From Streptomyces aurantiacus (GTDB taxonomy: Bacteria > Actinomycetota > Actinomycetes > Streptomycetales > Streptomycetaceae), in the NCBI RefSeq assembly GCF_027107535.1, contig NZ_CP114283.1, positions 5,704,001 to 5,768,000 of the forward strand: a stretch of DNA of 64,000 bases, written 5' to 3'. The position numbers were made by a program, and so were the translations under genes. The notes under the pieces are model-generated. The model had not been told where the DNA came from, ran no database searches, and saw only the letters and a program-made list of their open reading frames with translations. How positions within the stretch are numbered: position 1 is the stretch's first letter; each line of letters starts with the position of its first letter. Positions 25,134 to 33,903 of this stretch are shown here, piece by piece.

Positions 25134-25472
25134 TCAGGCCGCCGCGGTCGGGTTCGCCGACTCCGCAGTGCGGCGGTTTTCGGCGTTGATGCGCTGAGCC
25201 TCTTCGAGCTGGTCCTCGAGGATGACGATGCGGCAGGCCGCCTCGATGGGCGTGCCCTGGTCGACGAGTTCCCGGGCTCGAGCGGCGATGCGGAGCTGGT
25301 AGCGGGAGTAACGGCGATGTCCGCCCTCTGAGCGGAGCGGGGTGATGAGGCGGGCTTCTCCGATGGCGCGGAGAAAACCCTGGGTGGTGCCGAGCATTTC
25401 GGCTGCCCTGCCCATCGTGTAGGCGGGGTAGTCGTCGTCGTCGAGACGGCCGAACGCGTCGTCTGCTGTCAC
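25134..25472 (-). CDS. MerR-family-like transcriptional regulator
   Basis: 112 residues. MerR-type winged helix: YTMGRAAEMLGTTQGFLRAI, then ARLITPLRSEGGHRRYSRYQ, followed by a short coiled-coil helix (CRIVILEDQLEEAQRINAENRR) for dimerisation. It has no effector domain. The second GTG (25472) is chosen because AGAGAGG lies 5 nt before it, whereas the GTG at 25478 overlaps that site. A strong hairpin lies 28 nt upstream in the leader. Confidence 0.85.
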   Translation of the reverse strand: MTADDAFGRLDDDDYPAYTMGRAAEMLGTTQGFLRAIGEARLITPLRSEGGHRRYSRYQLRIAARARELVDQGTPIEAACRIVILEDQLEEAQRINAENRRTAESANPTAAA

Positions 25473-25499
25473 GTGCACCTCTCTGTAGAGCGCGTGGAG

Positions 25500-25529
25500 G
25501 GGCCCTGGTGCCGAACGGCACCAGGGCCC
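25500..25529. other. 13-bp perfect hairpin in the MerR leader region
   Basis: GGGCCCTGGTGCC (25500-25512), loop GAAC, GGCACCAGGGCCC (25517-25529). Placed just upstream of the MerR start on the minus strand. It may be a terminator for a transcript from the right, or a structured 5' leader. Confidence 0.55.
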
Positions 25530-25907
25530 CGAAGGAACTGCTACACCATCTGCCGGCCCTGGTACTGCACCGGCCTACTGTCTCCGCATACCCGACCGAG
25601 ACACTGTCGGGCTTGCCAGACCTTGCTGTCTCCATGGGTTACGAGAGAAACCGTAGCCGCACCCCCATCCAATGTCTACTGTGGCCAACATAGATTTTGC
25701 GCGTCCGACAGTGGGTTATTCACCCTCGGACAGCTACGGGAGAGTCGGTGCACGAGCCGTCACAGCCCAGCCGACGGGGTACGGCGACCACCGGTCCCCC
25801 AAGGAGGCCGGTTTCCCTGAGCGATCACCGGGCACCCGCCGAGTGATCAGCCGTGTAGCGGCACACCAGATCCGGCGCACCCTGCCGGAGGAGAACGGAG
25901 GTCCACC
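25530..25907. other. Gene-free spacer between MerR and LPFR-motif genes
   Basis: About 380 bp with lower GC than its surroundings (for example the stretch around 25665-25715). Frames here lack ribosome binding sites and codon bias. It presumably carries promoters for the genes on both sides and could hold a small RNA; I cannot define one. Confidence 0.4.
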
Positions 25908-26036
25908 ATGTTGAAGGCAATCGCGGATGTTCTTCGTTCCATCGGCGGAGCTATCGCCACCGTCGTGACCCTGCCGTTCCGGGCCGTGGCCCGTCTGTTC
26001 GGCGGTGCCTCGAGCTCCGCCCACGGCCGCCACTGA
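25908..26036 (+). CDS. LPFR-motif small protein (42 aa)
   Basis: MLKAIADVLRSIGGAIATVV, then TLPFRAVARLFGGASSSAHG. GGAGG sits 6 nt before the ATG and a strong terminator follows, so this is a genuine small gene. The product is an amphipathic helix with the LPFR motif seen in a family of actinomycete small proteins of unknown function; membrane-surface binding is a reasonable guess. Confidence 0.85.
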   Translation: MLKAIADVLRSIGGAIATVVTLPFRAVARLFGGASSSAHGRH

Positions 26037-26075
26037 CCGCTCGTCGCGTGGCGCGGCGGCAGTACCCAAGACCTG

Positions 26076-26103
26076 AGCCCGGCTGGCCCCCGCCAGCCGG
26101 GCT
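26076..26103. terminator. Terminator after the LPFR-motif gene
   Basis: AGCCCGGCTGGC (26076-26087), CCCC loop, GCCAGCCGGGCT (26092-26103): perfect 12-bp stem 40 bp downstream of the stop codon, also placed to stop the convergent large gene ending at 26178. Confidence 0.88.
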
Positions 26104-26177
26104 TACGTGTGTCCCAGCCGCAGAGCGCCCGCAGCGAATGACGGGTGGACCACTCTCCCCGATCGGGTGCCTTCGGC

Positions 26178-27269
26178 CTACGTTGCCGCGTCGGTGGGGC
26201 CGTCCAACCGGCTGATCCGGCGGATCTCCTCGAGCGGGTAGGGAACTGCCCGGCTCTCCTGCTGGAATCGGCGATAGAAGTCGCCCATCACCGCGGCGAT
26301 CGGCGCGTACCGGACCAGAGCAGCCGCGACCGACGCCGGAATGTCCTCCGGGTACGCCCCTTGGGCGCAGGCGCGCACGAACGCCCTGCGTTCTTCCGGT
26401 TCGTACCCGTACAGAGCGACGGCCAGCCAGTTCACCAGATGCGTGGCTGTGTAGCACTGGTCGTAGGTGCGGTGCTCCTCGAAGAAGTCGGCCTCGGTCC
26501 GCGTGAGTTCGAAGCGCGAGGAGATCGCGAGACCGTAGTCGGCGAAGAAGAGCCGTCGGCCGTCGGTGAGGATGTTCTCGAAGTGGGCGTCGAAATGCAG
26601 CAGCCCGCGCGCGTTCATGAACGAGATGCCGGCTCGCAGTTCGCTGTCCACCATGGCGCAGGCCCGCTCGGCGGCTTCGTCACCGGCCCCGACCTGAACA
26701 CCCAGCCATTGGTGCAGGTTCTGCGGGATGTACTCCAGGAACAGCATGAGGCTCGCCGAGGACTGTTCGAGAGCCTCGATCCGGCGACGTACCTCCGTTC
26801 CGCCTCCCCAGTAGGCGACGGCTCGTTCCACATCGGCCAGTTCCTCGGGGAGCGGTCGGCCGGAGTCCGGTAAAACCCGCCAGTGGTACATCAGGGGAAA
26901 CCCCTCGTGGTCGCCCGCGATCACCCAGTTCGTCGTCATGGTGTGCACGGCCAGCTCCCGCCACGCTCCGGTACCCGGTCCGCCGACAGTGCCGATGCCG
27001 TACTGGCAGAAGTGCGGTAGTTCGAACAGATTCGCCGTGGAGTGGATGTTCCCCCGTCGTCGCTCCAGATCCGTCAGACGTAGCTGCTTGACGAAGACCG
27101 GCGTTCCGTCGACCTCCATCAGGAGGGACGTCCCGCCGATGCCGGAACCGATCGGCGTGGCGGCGTCCACGAGCTCCTGCAACCGGCGATCACCGCACAG
27201 CGCCAGCGATGTGGAAACGGCACCGTGGGCCGCCAGACGGGCGCCGCGGGACATGTCAGAACTCTGCAC
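26178..27269 (-). CDS. Protein-kinase-like domain, possibly also translated separately from an internal GTG
   Basis: The last 363 residues of the large gene form a complete kinase-like unit: IGSGIGGTSLL (glycine loop), VFVKQLRL (Lys), HFDAHFENIL (catalytic loop HxDxxxxN) and FFADYGLA (DYG in place of DFG). A GGAGG lies 4 nt before an in-frame GTG at 27269, so this part can plausibly be made as a protein of its own, as in relatives where it would be a separate gene. Substrate unknown; it is closer to the broad kinase/aminoglycoside-phosphotransferase fold than to Hanks-type kinases with membrane sensors. This entry overlaps the fused gene deliberately. Confidence 0.6.
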   Translation of the reverse strand: MQSSDMSRGARLAAHGAVSTSLALCGDRRLQELVDAATPIGSGIGGTSLLMEVDGTPVFVKQLRLTDLERRRGNIHSTANLFELPHFCQYGIGTVGGPGTGAWRELAVHTMTTNWVIAGDHEGFPLMYHWRVLPDSGRPLPEELADVERAVAYWGGGTEVRRRIEALEQSSASLMLFLEYIPQNLHQWLGVQVGAGDEAAERACAMVDSELRAGISFMNARGLLHFDAHFENILTDGRRLFFADYGLAISSRFELTRTEADFFEEHRTYDQCYTATHLVNWLAVALYGYEPEERRAFVRACAQGAYPEDIPASVAAALVRYAPIAAVMGDFYRRFQQESRAVPYPLEEIRRISRLDGPTDAAT

Positions 27270-30200
27270 CTGTCCTCCAGCCGGGCACCCGCCTCCCGTG
27301 CGACCCGTTGCAGGAACACCAGGGCAGGAGCCACCGAGACCTCGCACTGCAAAGACGGCGATCTTTCCAAACACCAAGGATGCGGCAGACGGTCGGTCCG
27401 TCTCTCGCGGGTCGCAGAGTCGGCGGTACGGCACCTCGGTGATGTAGGTGTGCCACTGGGTGCGTGTGAGGTCCGCGCCGGCGCGGGCGCAGACCTGGGT
27501 GACGAGCCGGGCGGGGTCGATGACGTACCGCTGGAGCGGGACGTGGGCGCTGCCCGCGTAGAGAGTGCCGCTGTCGGGGCTGAAGGCGAGGGTGCCGATC
27601 GTTTCACCGGGCGATGTCAGGGGGCCTCCCAGCGGCTGCTGGGTGGCGGTGTCCCAGAGCTGCAGCGTGCCCGCGTCGCCGCCGACGGCGAGGGTGCGGC
27701 CGTCGGGGCTGAGAGCGAGGGCGCTGACGGTCTCCGGGGTGTCGCCGATGGGGGCCGGGAAGACGTTGCGCAGCACCCCGGCCCGATGACGCAGGGCTCC
27801 GTCCCACAGGGCCACGCGTCCGGTCCGGTCGCCGACCGCCAGGCGTGAGCCGTCGGGACTGAAGGCCAGGGCGCCGACCTGGTCGCCCTGGACGAGGTCA
27901 CGGCCGACCGAGGTGCCTGTGGACCGCCCGGAGGACAGGCGGGCGGTGCGGTTGTCGCCGACGAGGAGGCGACCGTCGGGACGGACGGCCAGGTGGCCGC
28001 CGGCCAGGCCCGTGAGTGTCTCCGTCCGGCGCCGACTCGCCGTGTCCCACACCTCGTTGCTCAGCTCGCCGGGCTCCGGTGTGCGGGTGGCGTACAAGGT
28101 GCGGCCGGACGGTCCCAGGGCGAGGGCCACCACGGGGGACGCGGACGGGACGTCGGCCAGGTCCAGCGTGGTCCGCGCCTGGTTGCGCGCCACGTCCCAG
28201 ACGGTGACCTGCTGGGGCCCCGCCTGTCCGTCGCGTGCCGAGACACCGTAGGCGAACGAGTCGCCGTCGGGGCTGAACGCCATCACCGGGAGGGTGTCCC
28301 CCGCGGCGACCGGCCGCGCCTGGTCGCGGGAGGCGGGCAGGGGCGGGACCGGCAGCGGAAGCCTCGGGAGTTCGTAGTAGGTGTCGCGCAACTGGAAGCG
28401 GTAGGTGGTGCCGAAACGCTGGGCGACGGCGAGGGTGCGGCCGTCGGGGCTGAGCAGCACGCCGTCCGCGGGACGGTCGCGCCATGCCGGGGTGACCGCA
28501 CCGGCGAGGTCGAGGGAGTGGACCGTACCGCCTTCGAGATAGCGCAGGACCGGACGGCCGGGGTCCCAGGCGAGGCTGCCGTAGAGATGCTGGTTGTTCA
28601 GGGGGTGCCGGAACACCGGGGCGGCGGGGGACGACAGCCGCCAGACCCTGATCTCGTGACGGTCGGCGGTTGCGAGGAAGTCCGAGTCCTCACTGAAGGC
28701 GACGTGCCGGGCGTCCGGATCCTCCAGTACGGCGACCTCGTCGCCCGTGCCCGTGTCCCAGACGCGGACTCCGCTCTCCGAGACGGCGGCGAGCCTCGTA
28801 CCGCCGAACACGGGGCCGGACCGGTCGTCGTGGCAGCCGCCGTGGGCCCGCGACCACGCACCGCGCACCGCGTTTCCGTGCCCGGTGTGCCAGACCCGGA
28901 GCGGGTGCCCGGAGGAGCAGGCCGCCACCAGCCGGCCGTCGGCGCTCTGGGCCACGGGCGTCCGGCCCGGTGCCCTGGTCTCGAAGAGCACTCTGCCGTC
29001 CGGGACGGAGCGCAGCCGCACCTGGTCGTCGTCCTCGCCGCGCGCCAGGTAGCTGCGGCCGCCCGGACCGAACCCGATGTCGGAGCCTGCCGGAAGTGGG
29101 CTCGGTGCGCCGGTCCACTGTCCGGTGGACCTGTCCCACAGCCGGATACCGTCCCTCGCCGCGATGGCGAGTACCCGCCCGTCCGGGCCGGCCGCGATCA
29201 CGTCACCCTCCGGCAGTCTCCCCGAGGCGGTGCGACGGTGCTCGGTCACGTCCCAGGTCCGCCACCTGCCACCGTCGGCGCTGAGCAGCGTGCGGCCCGA
29301 GTCGACGAGGAAGCGTGCGGGGCTCTCGCCGGGCACGGGATCGGTGAAGATGTCCAGTTCGGGCTGGGCGAGGGAGCCGAGCAGGGCCCGGCGGGCCTCG
29401 GGCAGCGGGGAGACACGCCAGGCGGCCACTCCGAGCAGCTGGGCGGTACGCGGTTCGGTGGTACGCAGGGCGTCGGCGACCGCGGCGACCCGGCGTGCCG
29501 CGGTGTCGGTGCGCTGACGTTCGTTGTCCTCGTGCTCGCGCCAGGCGGCCAGGCCGACGACCAGTGCGACCGCGAGGACCCCGGAGAGCGCGGTGGCGAG
29601 GAGCCGTGACCTGCGGACGGTACGGGCCGCGGTACGGCGTTCCGTCTCCCGGGCATCGAGCGCGACCCGCAGGAACTCCTGTTCCGTGGTGGTCAGGTCG
29701 TCGTGGCGGCCGTCCCCCTTGAACATCTCCTCCGCACGGGCCAGCCGGGTCCCCCGGTAGAGCGCGCCCGGGTCGCGGTCGTGCTCCAGCCAGGCGCGGG
29801 CGGCCTCGGCCAGGCGCCGCTGGTCTCGCAGTCGCTCGCGGTCAGCCTCGATCCAGCCGTGCAGCCTGGGCCAGCAGGTGATCAGCGCCTCGTGGGCGAG
29901 TTGGACGGTGTCCTCGTCGACCGTCAGCAGCCGGGCGGCAGCCAGTCGTTCCACCACCGCCGACGCCTCTGTGTACGCCCACTGGTCCAGTTCCGCCCGT
30001 GGTAGCGGGCGTCGGGTGTCGGCCGTGCCCTGCCCCGGCTCGACGAGCCGCAACAGCACCTGCCGTGCGGTGCGCGCCCGGGCCGCGGACAGCTGCCCGT
30101 ACACCTCCTCGGCGCTCGCCGCGATCGCACCGCGCACACCGCCGGCCGCCTGGTACGCGGCCACGGTCAGCAGCCTGCCTCGGCGCCGCCGCCAGGTCTC

Positions 30201-31148
30201 CAGCAGGGCGTGCGAGAGCATCGGCAGTGCTCCGGGCTCGTCGAGGACCTCGTCGACGAGCCGGGCGGCGAGTTCCCGTTCGACCAGCAGGCCCGCCTTC
30301 TGCGCCGGGCGGACGACCGCCTCCCGCAGTTCGTCCGCGCTCATCGGCCCGACCAGCAGTCCGACACCGCGCAAGGCGTCCGCCAGAGCCCGGTGTTCGG
30401 CGCACCGGGCATAGAAGTCCGCGCGTACCGCGATCAGCACCCGCAACCGGCTGTCCGGGGCGCGGGCGGCCAGCAGCAGATCGATGAAGCGGTCCCGCTC
30501 CCCTCGGTCCCTGCACAGGGTGAAGACCTCCTCGAACTGGTCCACCACCACCCAGCTCTCCACCTGCTCCCCGGCAGGAGTCAGGAGATGACCGTACGTC
30601 GACGCGGGCCGCGTTCCCGGAGTGAGTACGTGCAGCGCCACCGGCAACCCGCGGCGGGCGGCCTCCTCCTGGACGCGGGGTATCAGCCCGGCGCGCAGCA
30701 ACGACGACTTGCCGCTGCCCGACGGGCCGAACACCACCGCGAAACGGTGCTCGCACACCAGCTCCCGCAGCTCCTCGACCAGCCGGTCCCGGCCGAAGAA
30801 CAGCTCACGGTCGCCCTGCTCGAACCGCGCGAGGCCCCGGTACGGCGGTGCCGCGTCGTCCGTCCCGGACCGCGCCGATCCGCCGGTTTCGGCTTCGGCC
30901 TCCGTCCACCGCCGCTCCCACTCCGCCGGGTCCGCACCGCACGCGCCCGCGTAGCCCTGGATGACGGCGAGCGACGGCAGGCGTTCGCCGCGCGCAGCCT
31001 CGGACAGGGTCGTCGCGGAGAACCCCGCCACCTCTGCCATCGTCCGGTACGCCGGACAGCCGGCAGCCTTGCGCAGCTCCCGCAGGTCATGGGCGAGGCG
31101 CTGGACAGGGCCGGCCTCCGGGTCGACAGGTCTTTCCGGACGGCCCAC
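26178..31148 (-). CDS. HTH-nSTAND NTPase-beta-propeller protein fused in frame to a protein-kinase-like domain
   Basis: The frame from GTG 31148 to 26178 is open for 1656 residues. Order: helix-turn-helix (TMAEVAGFSATTLSEAARGE, residues 36-55); nSTAND-type NTPase with Walker A GPSGSGKSS at 141-149 and Walker B VVVDQFEE at 200-207; a membrane helix at about 516-536; WD40-like propeller repeats from about 590 to 1250 (LALSPDGRTLAVGGDAGTLQLWD is one of many, in parts); a 47-residue linker; then from about 1294 a kinase-like domain with VFVKQL, HFDAHFENIL and ADYGLA. HTH-nSTAND-WD40 proteins are common in Streptomyces and end near VPYRRLCD; here no stop follows. Signal-dependent oligomerisation that activates the kinase is an inference. 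The true start may lie slightly elsewhere; a longer frame up to 32027 overlaps the NPP1 gene and is rejected. Confidence 0.75.
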   Translation of the reverse strand: MGRPERPVDPEAGPVQRLAHDLRELRKAAGCPAYRTMAEVAGFSATTLSEAARGERLPSLAVIQGYAGACGADPAEWERRWTEAEAETGGSARSGTDDAAPPYRGLARFEQGDRELFFGRDRLVEELRELVCEHRFAVVFGPSGSGKSSLLRAGLIPRVQEEAARRGLPVALHVLTPGTRPASTYGHLLTPAGEQVESWVVVDQFEEVFTLCRDRGERDRFIDLLLAARAPDSRLRVLIAVRADFYARCAEHRALADALRGVGLLVGPMSADELREAVVRPAQKAGLLVERELAARLVDEVLDEPGALPMLSHALLETWRRRRGRLLTVAAYQAAGGVRGAIAASAEEVYGQLSAARARTARQVLLRLVEPGQGTADTRRPLPRAELDQWAYTEASAVVERLAAARLLTVDEDTVQLAHEALITCWPRLHGWIEADRERLRDQRRLAEAARAWLEHDRDPGALYRGTRLARAEEMFKGDGRHDDLTTTEQEFLRVALDARETERRTAARTVRRSRLLATALSGVLAVALVVGLAAWREHEDNERQRTDTAARRVAAVADALRTTEPRTAQLLGVAAWRVSPLPEARRALLGSLAQPELDIFTDPVPGESPARFLVDSGRTLLSADGGRWRTWDVTEHRRTASGRLPEGDVIAAGPDGRVLAIAARDGIRLWDRSTGQWTGAPSPLPAGSDIGFGPGGRSYLARGEDDDQVRLRSVPDGRVLFETRAPGRTPVAQSADGRLVAACSSGHPLRVWHTGHGNAVRGAWSRAHGGCHDDRSGPVFGGTRLAAVSESGVRVWDTGTGDEVAVLEDPDARHVAFSEDSDFLATADRHEIRVWRLSSPAAPVFRHPLNNQHLYGSLAWDPGRPVLRYLEGGTVHSLDLAGAVTPAWRDRPADGVLLSPDGRTLAVAQRFGTTYRFQLRDTYYELPRLPLPVPPLPASRDQARPVAAGDTLPVMAFSPDGDSFAYGVSARDGQAGPQQVTVWDVARNQARTTLDLADVPSASPVVALALGPSGRTLYATRTPEPGELSNEVWDTASRRRTETLTGLAGGHLAVRPDGRLLVGDNRTARLSSGRSTGTSVGRDLVQGDQVGALAFSPDGSRLAVGDRTGRVALWDGALRHRAGVLRNVFPAPIGDTPETVSALALSPDGRTLAVGGDAGTLQLWDTATQQPLGGPLTSPGETIGTLAFSPDSGTLYAGSAHVPLQRYVIDPARLVTQVCARAGADLTRTQWHTYITEVPYRRLCDPRETDRPSAASLVFGKIAVFAVRGLGGSCPGVPATGRTGGGCPAGGQVQSSDMSRGARLAAHGAVSTSLALCGDRRLQELVDAATPIGSGIGGTSLLMEVDGTPVFVKQLRLTDLERRRGNIHSTANLFELPHFCQYGIGTVGGPGTGAWRELAVHTMTTNWVIAGDHEGFPLMYHWRVLPDSGRPLPEELADVERAVAYWGGGTEVRRRIEALEQSSASLMLFLEYIPQNLHQWLGVQVGAGDEAAERACAMVDSELRAGISFMNARGLLHFDAHFENILTDGRRLFFADYGLAISSRFELTRTEADFFEEHRTYDQCYTATHLVNWLAVALYGYEPEERRAFVRACAQGAYPEDIPASVAAALVRYAPIAAVMGDFYRRFQQESRAVPYPLEEIRRISRLDGPTDAAT

Positions 31149-31442
31149 AGTCCCACCCGCTTCCGTGCGCAGCCTTGCCGCTTGCGTGCCGCATCCGTGG
31201 TCGCGACGCGGAGGAGAACGCTGTTCAGGGCGGTCAACGTACGTTTCCGCGCCGATCCGCGTAAACCCTGTCCGCGGGAGATGTGGCGTTGATGACAGCG
31301 CCGGAACAGCACAGCGAACAGCCGCCCGCGGCCCGCGGAGTTGATTGCCCCGATCAAAGGAAGTGCCTTTCAACCTCCACACTGCCAGCGTCGGTCGGGC
31401 CAACCGGACTCCGGCACACCGAGCGACTCTGGAGCACCCCCC

Positions 31443-32270
31443 ATGTCCCAGGAACTCCCCACGTCTCAGGCACGGAAAAGCACAAGGAAGTCCCGCCTCG
31501 GCAAGGCCGCCCTCGTCGCCGTCAGCGCGGGCGCGCTGACCGTCGGCCTGACGGGCAGCTCGTCCGCCGGGGTGCTGACCCCGTTGCCCGTGGGAACCAC
31601 TTCGTTCCAGCAGACGTTCATGCCGCTCTTCGACTACGACTCCAACAGCTGCTTCCCCGCGGCCGCCATCGACCGCGACGGCAACCTCAACGGCGGCCTC
31701 GACGACAGCGGACCCGTCACGGGTCAGTGCCGCAGCAACCACCTCGGCAAGGCCAACACGTACTCGCGCGTCAAGTGCAACAACGGCTGGTGCGGGATCG
31801 TCTACACCCTGTACTTCGAGAAGGACATGAGCTGCGCCGGCTGCACCCCCACGTCGCACCGTCACGACTGGGAGTCCGTCGTGGTCTGGGTGAAACAGGG
31901 CGTGGACTTCCCCGACTACGTGTCCGTGTCCGCCCACGGCCAGTACACGACCAAGCCGTACTACGACGTCGAGAGGGACGGCAAGCGCGCCAAGGCCGTC
32001 TACCACAAGGAAGGCGGCAGCACCCACTCGATGCGCTTCGCCAAGGCCGGGGAGCGGGCGGAAGCCTGGGGGGACGGCGGATGGGACACCCCGGGCCTCG
32101 TGAGCTGGAACAGCTTCCCGAGCGGCAACAACGGCGTCAACCTCCAGTCGAAGCTGAACAGTGCCACCTGGGGTGACGCCAACTTCCCGCTCAAGGACGG
32201 CAGGTTCACCACCGAGCTGCAGCGGGCCAAGCCGTCGAACATCCCCTTCGACCCCACGGGCAGCGGCTGA
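31443..32270 (+). CDS. NPP1-family (NLP) secreted protein
   Basis: 275 residues. Signal region: basic start (RKSTRKSRLGK) and hydrophobic AALVAVSAGALTVGLTGSSS. The NPP1 core has FMPLFDYDSNSCFPAAAIDRDG, paired cysteines, and SHRHDWESVVVWV, a one-residue variant of the GHRHDWE heptapeptide that forms the metal-binding active region of necrosis-inducing NLPs. In pathogens NLPs lyse plant membranes; in saprophytes the role is unclear. ATG 31443 chosen as the start of a good signal peptide. Divergent from the nSTAND gene. Confidence 0.9.
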   Translation: MSQELPTSQARKSTRKSRLGKAALVAVSAGALTVGLTGSSSAGVLTPLPVGTTSFQQTFMPLFDYDSNSCFPAAAIDRDGNLNGGLDDSGPVTGQCRSNHLGKANTYSRVKCNNGWCGIVYTLYFEKDMSCAGCTPTSHRHDWESVVVWVKQGVDFPDYVSVSAHGQYTTKPYYDVERDGKRAKAVYHKEGGSTHSMRFAKAGERAEAWGDGGWDTPGLVSWNSFPSGNNGVNLQSKLNSATWGDANFPLKDGRFTTELQRAKPSNIPFDPTGSG

Positions 32271-32290
32271 CCGACTGCCCGGTCACGCGC

Positions 32291-32330
32291 GGCGGCCGCC
32301 GACGGCACTCCCCCTCCGTCGGCGGCCGCC
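32291..32330. terminator. Very strong bidirectional terminator
   Basis: GGCGGCCGCCGACGG (32291-32305) pairs perfectly with CCGTCGGCGGCCGCC (32316-32330); 15-bp stem, 10-nt loop, between the convergent NPP1 and RibD-like genes. Confidence 0.88.
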
Positions 32331-32461
32331 GCCTGTCCCGGGCACCTGCCCCGCGGGCGTCCTGCGAGGCGCCGCGTTTCGCACCAGCGCACTGCCGGCA
32401 ACGCCGGCCGAGCAGCCTGATCCCGTCCAGCCTCTGTCGTTCCTGCCGCGCAGTGCGGACG

Positions 32462-33034
<573 letters not shown>

Positions 33035-33331
33035 CGCGAATCTCCTCGGCTCCGCGGGCGCCGCCGTCCGGCGCCGCTGCTCCCCGCGAGCTCAACTCTG
33101 GTCGCGGCACCGGGAAACGGCGACGCTTTCACCGTGAGTCGAACCTGGACGGCGTACTCGCGCGTCACCCGATGCGGAACAGGGCGATCCCGCATTCTCC
33201 GGTCTGGATACCACCGTCAGAGTCAGACGGCGACAAGTACCGCTGGTCACGTACGGTTCCGGAGGTGGTCGGCCGGCCGGGAGCAGGTCGAAACCAGCAC
33301 GTCCACGTGAACCGCACCAAGGGGGACCACG

Positions 33332-33391
33332 ATGAACGCGATACTCCTCGCGCCTGTCCATGTCGATTGCGACGTCCGGGAGACCGAGTAG
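33332..33391 (+). CDS. 19-residue leader ORF coupled to a lipoprotein gene
   Basis: ATG at 33332 follows a strong AAGGGGG. The frame encodes MNAILLAPVHVDCDVRETE and its TAG shares its last base with the GTG of the next gene, so ribosomes ending here could restart directly. Too short for a family; it may be a regulatory leader peptide. Confidence 0.45.
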   Translation: MNAILLAPVHVDCDVRETE

Positions 33392-33870
33392 TGTCCCGGC
33401 GGCCTTCCGTGGGGTTGAGCCTGGTGTCGACGGCCGTGCTGCTGCTCGGGGTTGCCTGCACGTCCGGCCAGTCGGACGCCACGAGCCCTCCCGAGCCCGC
33501 TGCGCCCAGGCCGACAGCACCTGTGACTTCCCCCGCCCCTGAACGGAACACGGTGAAGTCCCCGCCCGAACTGGACGACACCGAGACGCTCGCAGGCCGT
33601 CAGGGCGAGACTCGTGGTGGCGGCACCTTCGAATTCATCGAGGGCAGAAAGGGCGGCGCCCTGATCGTGGCTGTCCGATGCCAGGGCAAGGGAGAGATCA
33701 AGGTCTCCGTGAAGCCGGTGAAGGTCGACTTCCCGCTGGAGTGCGCCGACGGTGAAGCAAGCACCACCTACAACCGGGTACGCGTCGCGGGAGCGGAGAA
33801 GAAGGGGACCGTCTCGGTCAACGGGCCGTCATCGGTGCGCTGGTCCATGACGATCGGCCGCAGTGCCTGA
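33391..33870 (+). CDS. Putative lipoprotein/secreted protein
   Basis: 159 residues. Signal region RRPSVGLSLVSTAVLLLGVACTSGQ with a lipobox-like LGVAC (Cys near residue 20; the -3 position is Gly, so lipidation is less sure). A Pro/Ala/Thr linker precedes a beta-rich domain: IVAVRCQGKGEIKVSVKPVK, FPLECADGEA and WSMTIGRSA, with two cysteines. This domain recurs in small Streptomyces exported proteins of unknown function. GTG start overlaps the leader ORF by one base. Confidence 0.72.
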   Translation: MSRRPSVGLSLVSTAVLLLGVACTSGQSDATSPPEPAAPRPTAPVTSPAPERNTVKSPPELDDTETLAGRQGETRGGGTFEFIEGRKGGALIVAVRCQGKGEIKVSVKPVKVDFPLECADGEASTTYNRVRVAGAEKKGTVSVNGPSSVRWSMTIGRSA

Positions 33871-33903
33871 CAACGCACGTGGTGTGCGGTGCGGCGGTCG
33901 CCG

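Noticed and set aside
26178..27269. Interpretation of the kinase-like part as a Hanks-type PASTA kinase
   Set aside because: No extracellular sensor repeats and the motif spacing (HFDAHFEN, DYG) differs from PknB-like kinases.
31149..32027. Long upstream continuation of the nSTAND frame on the minus strand
   Set aside because: It is antisense to the NPP1 gene, which has signal peptide and family motifs, and the continuation shows no domain and only high-GC third-position shadow sequence.
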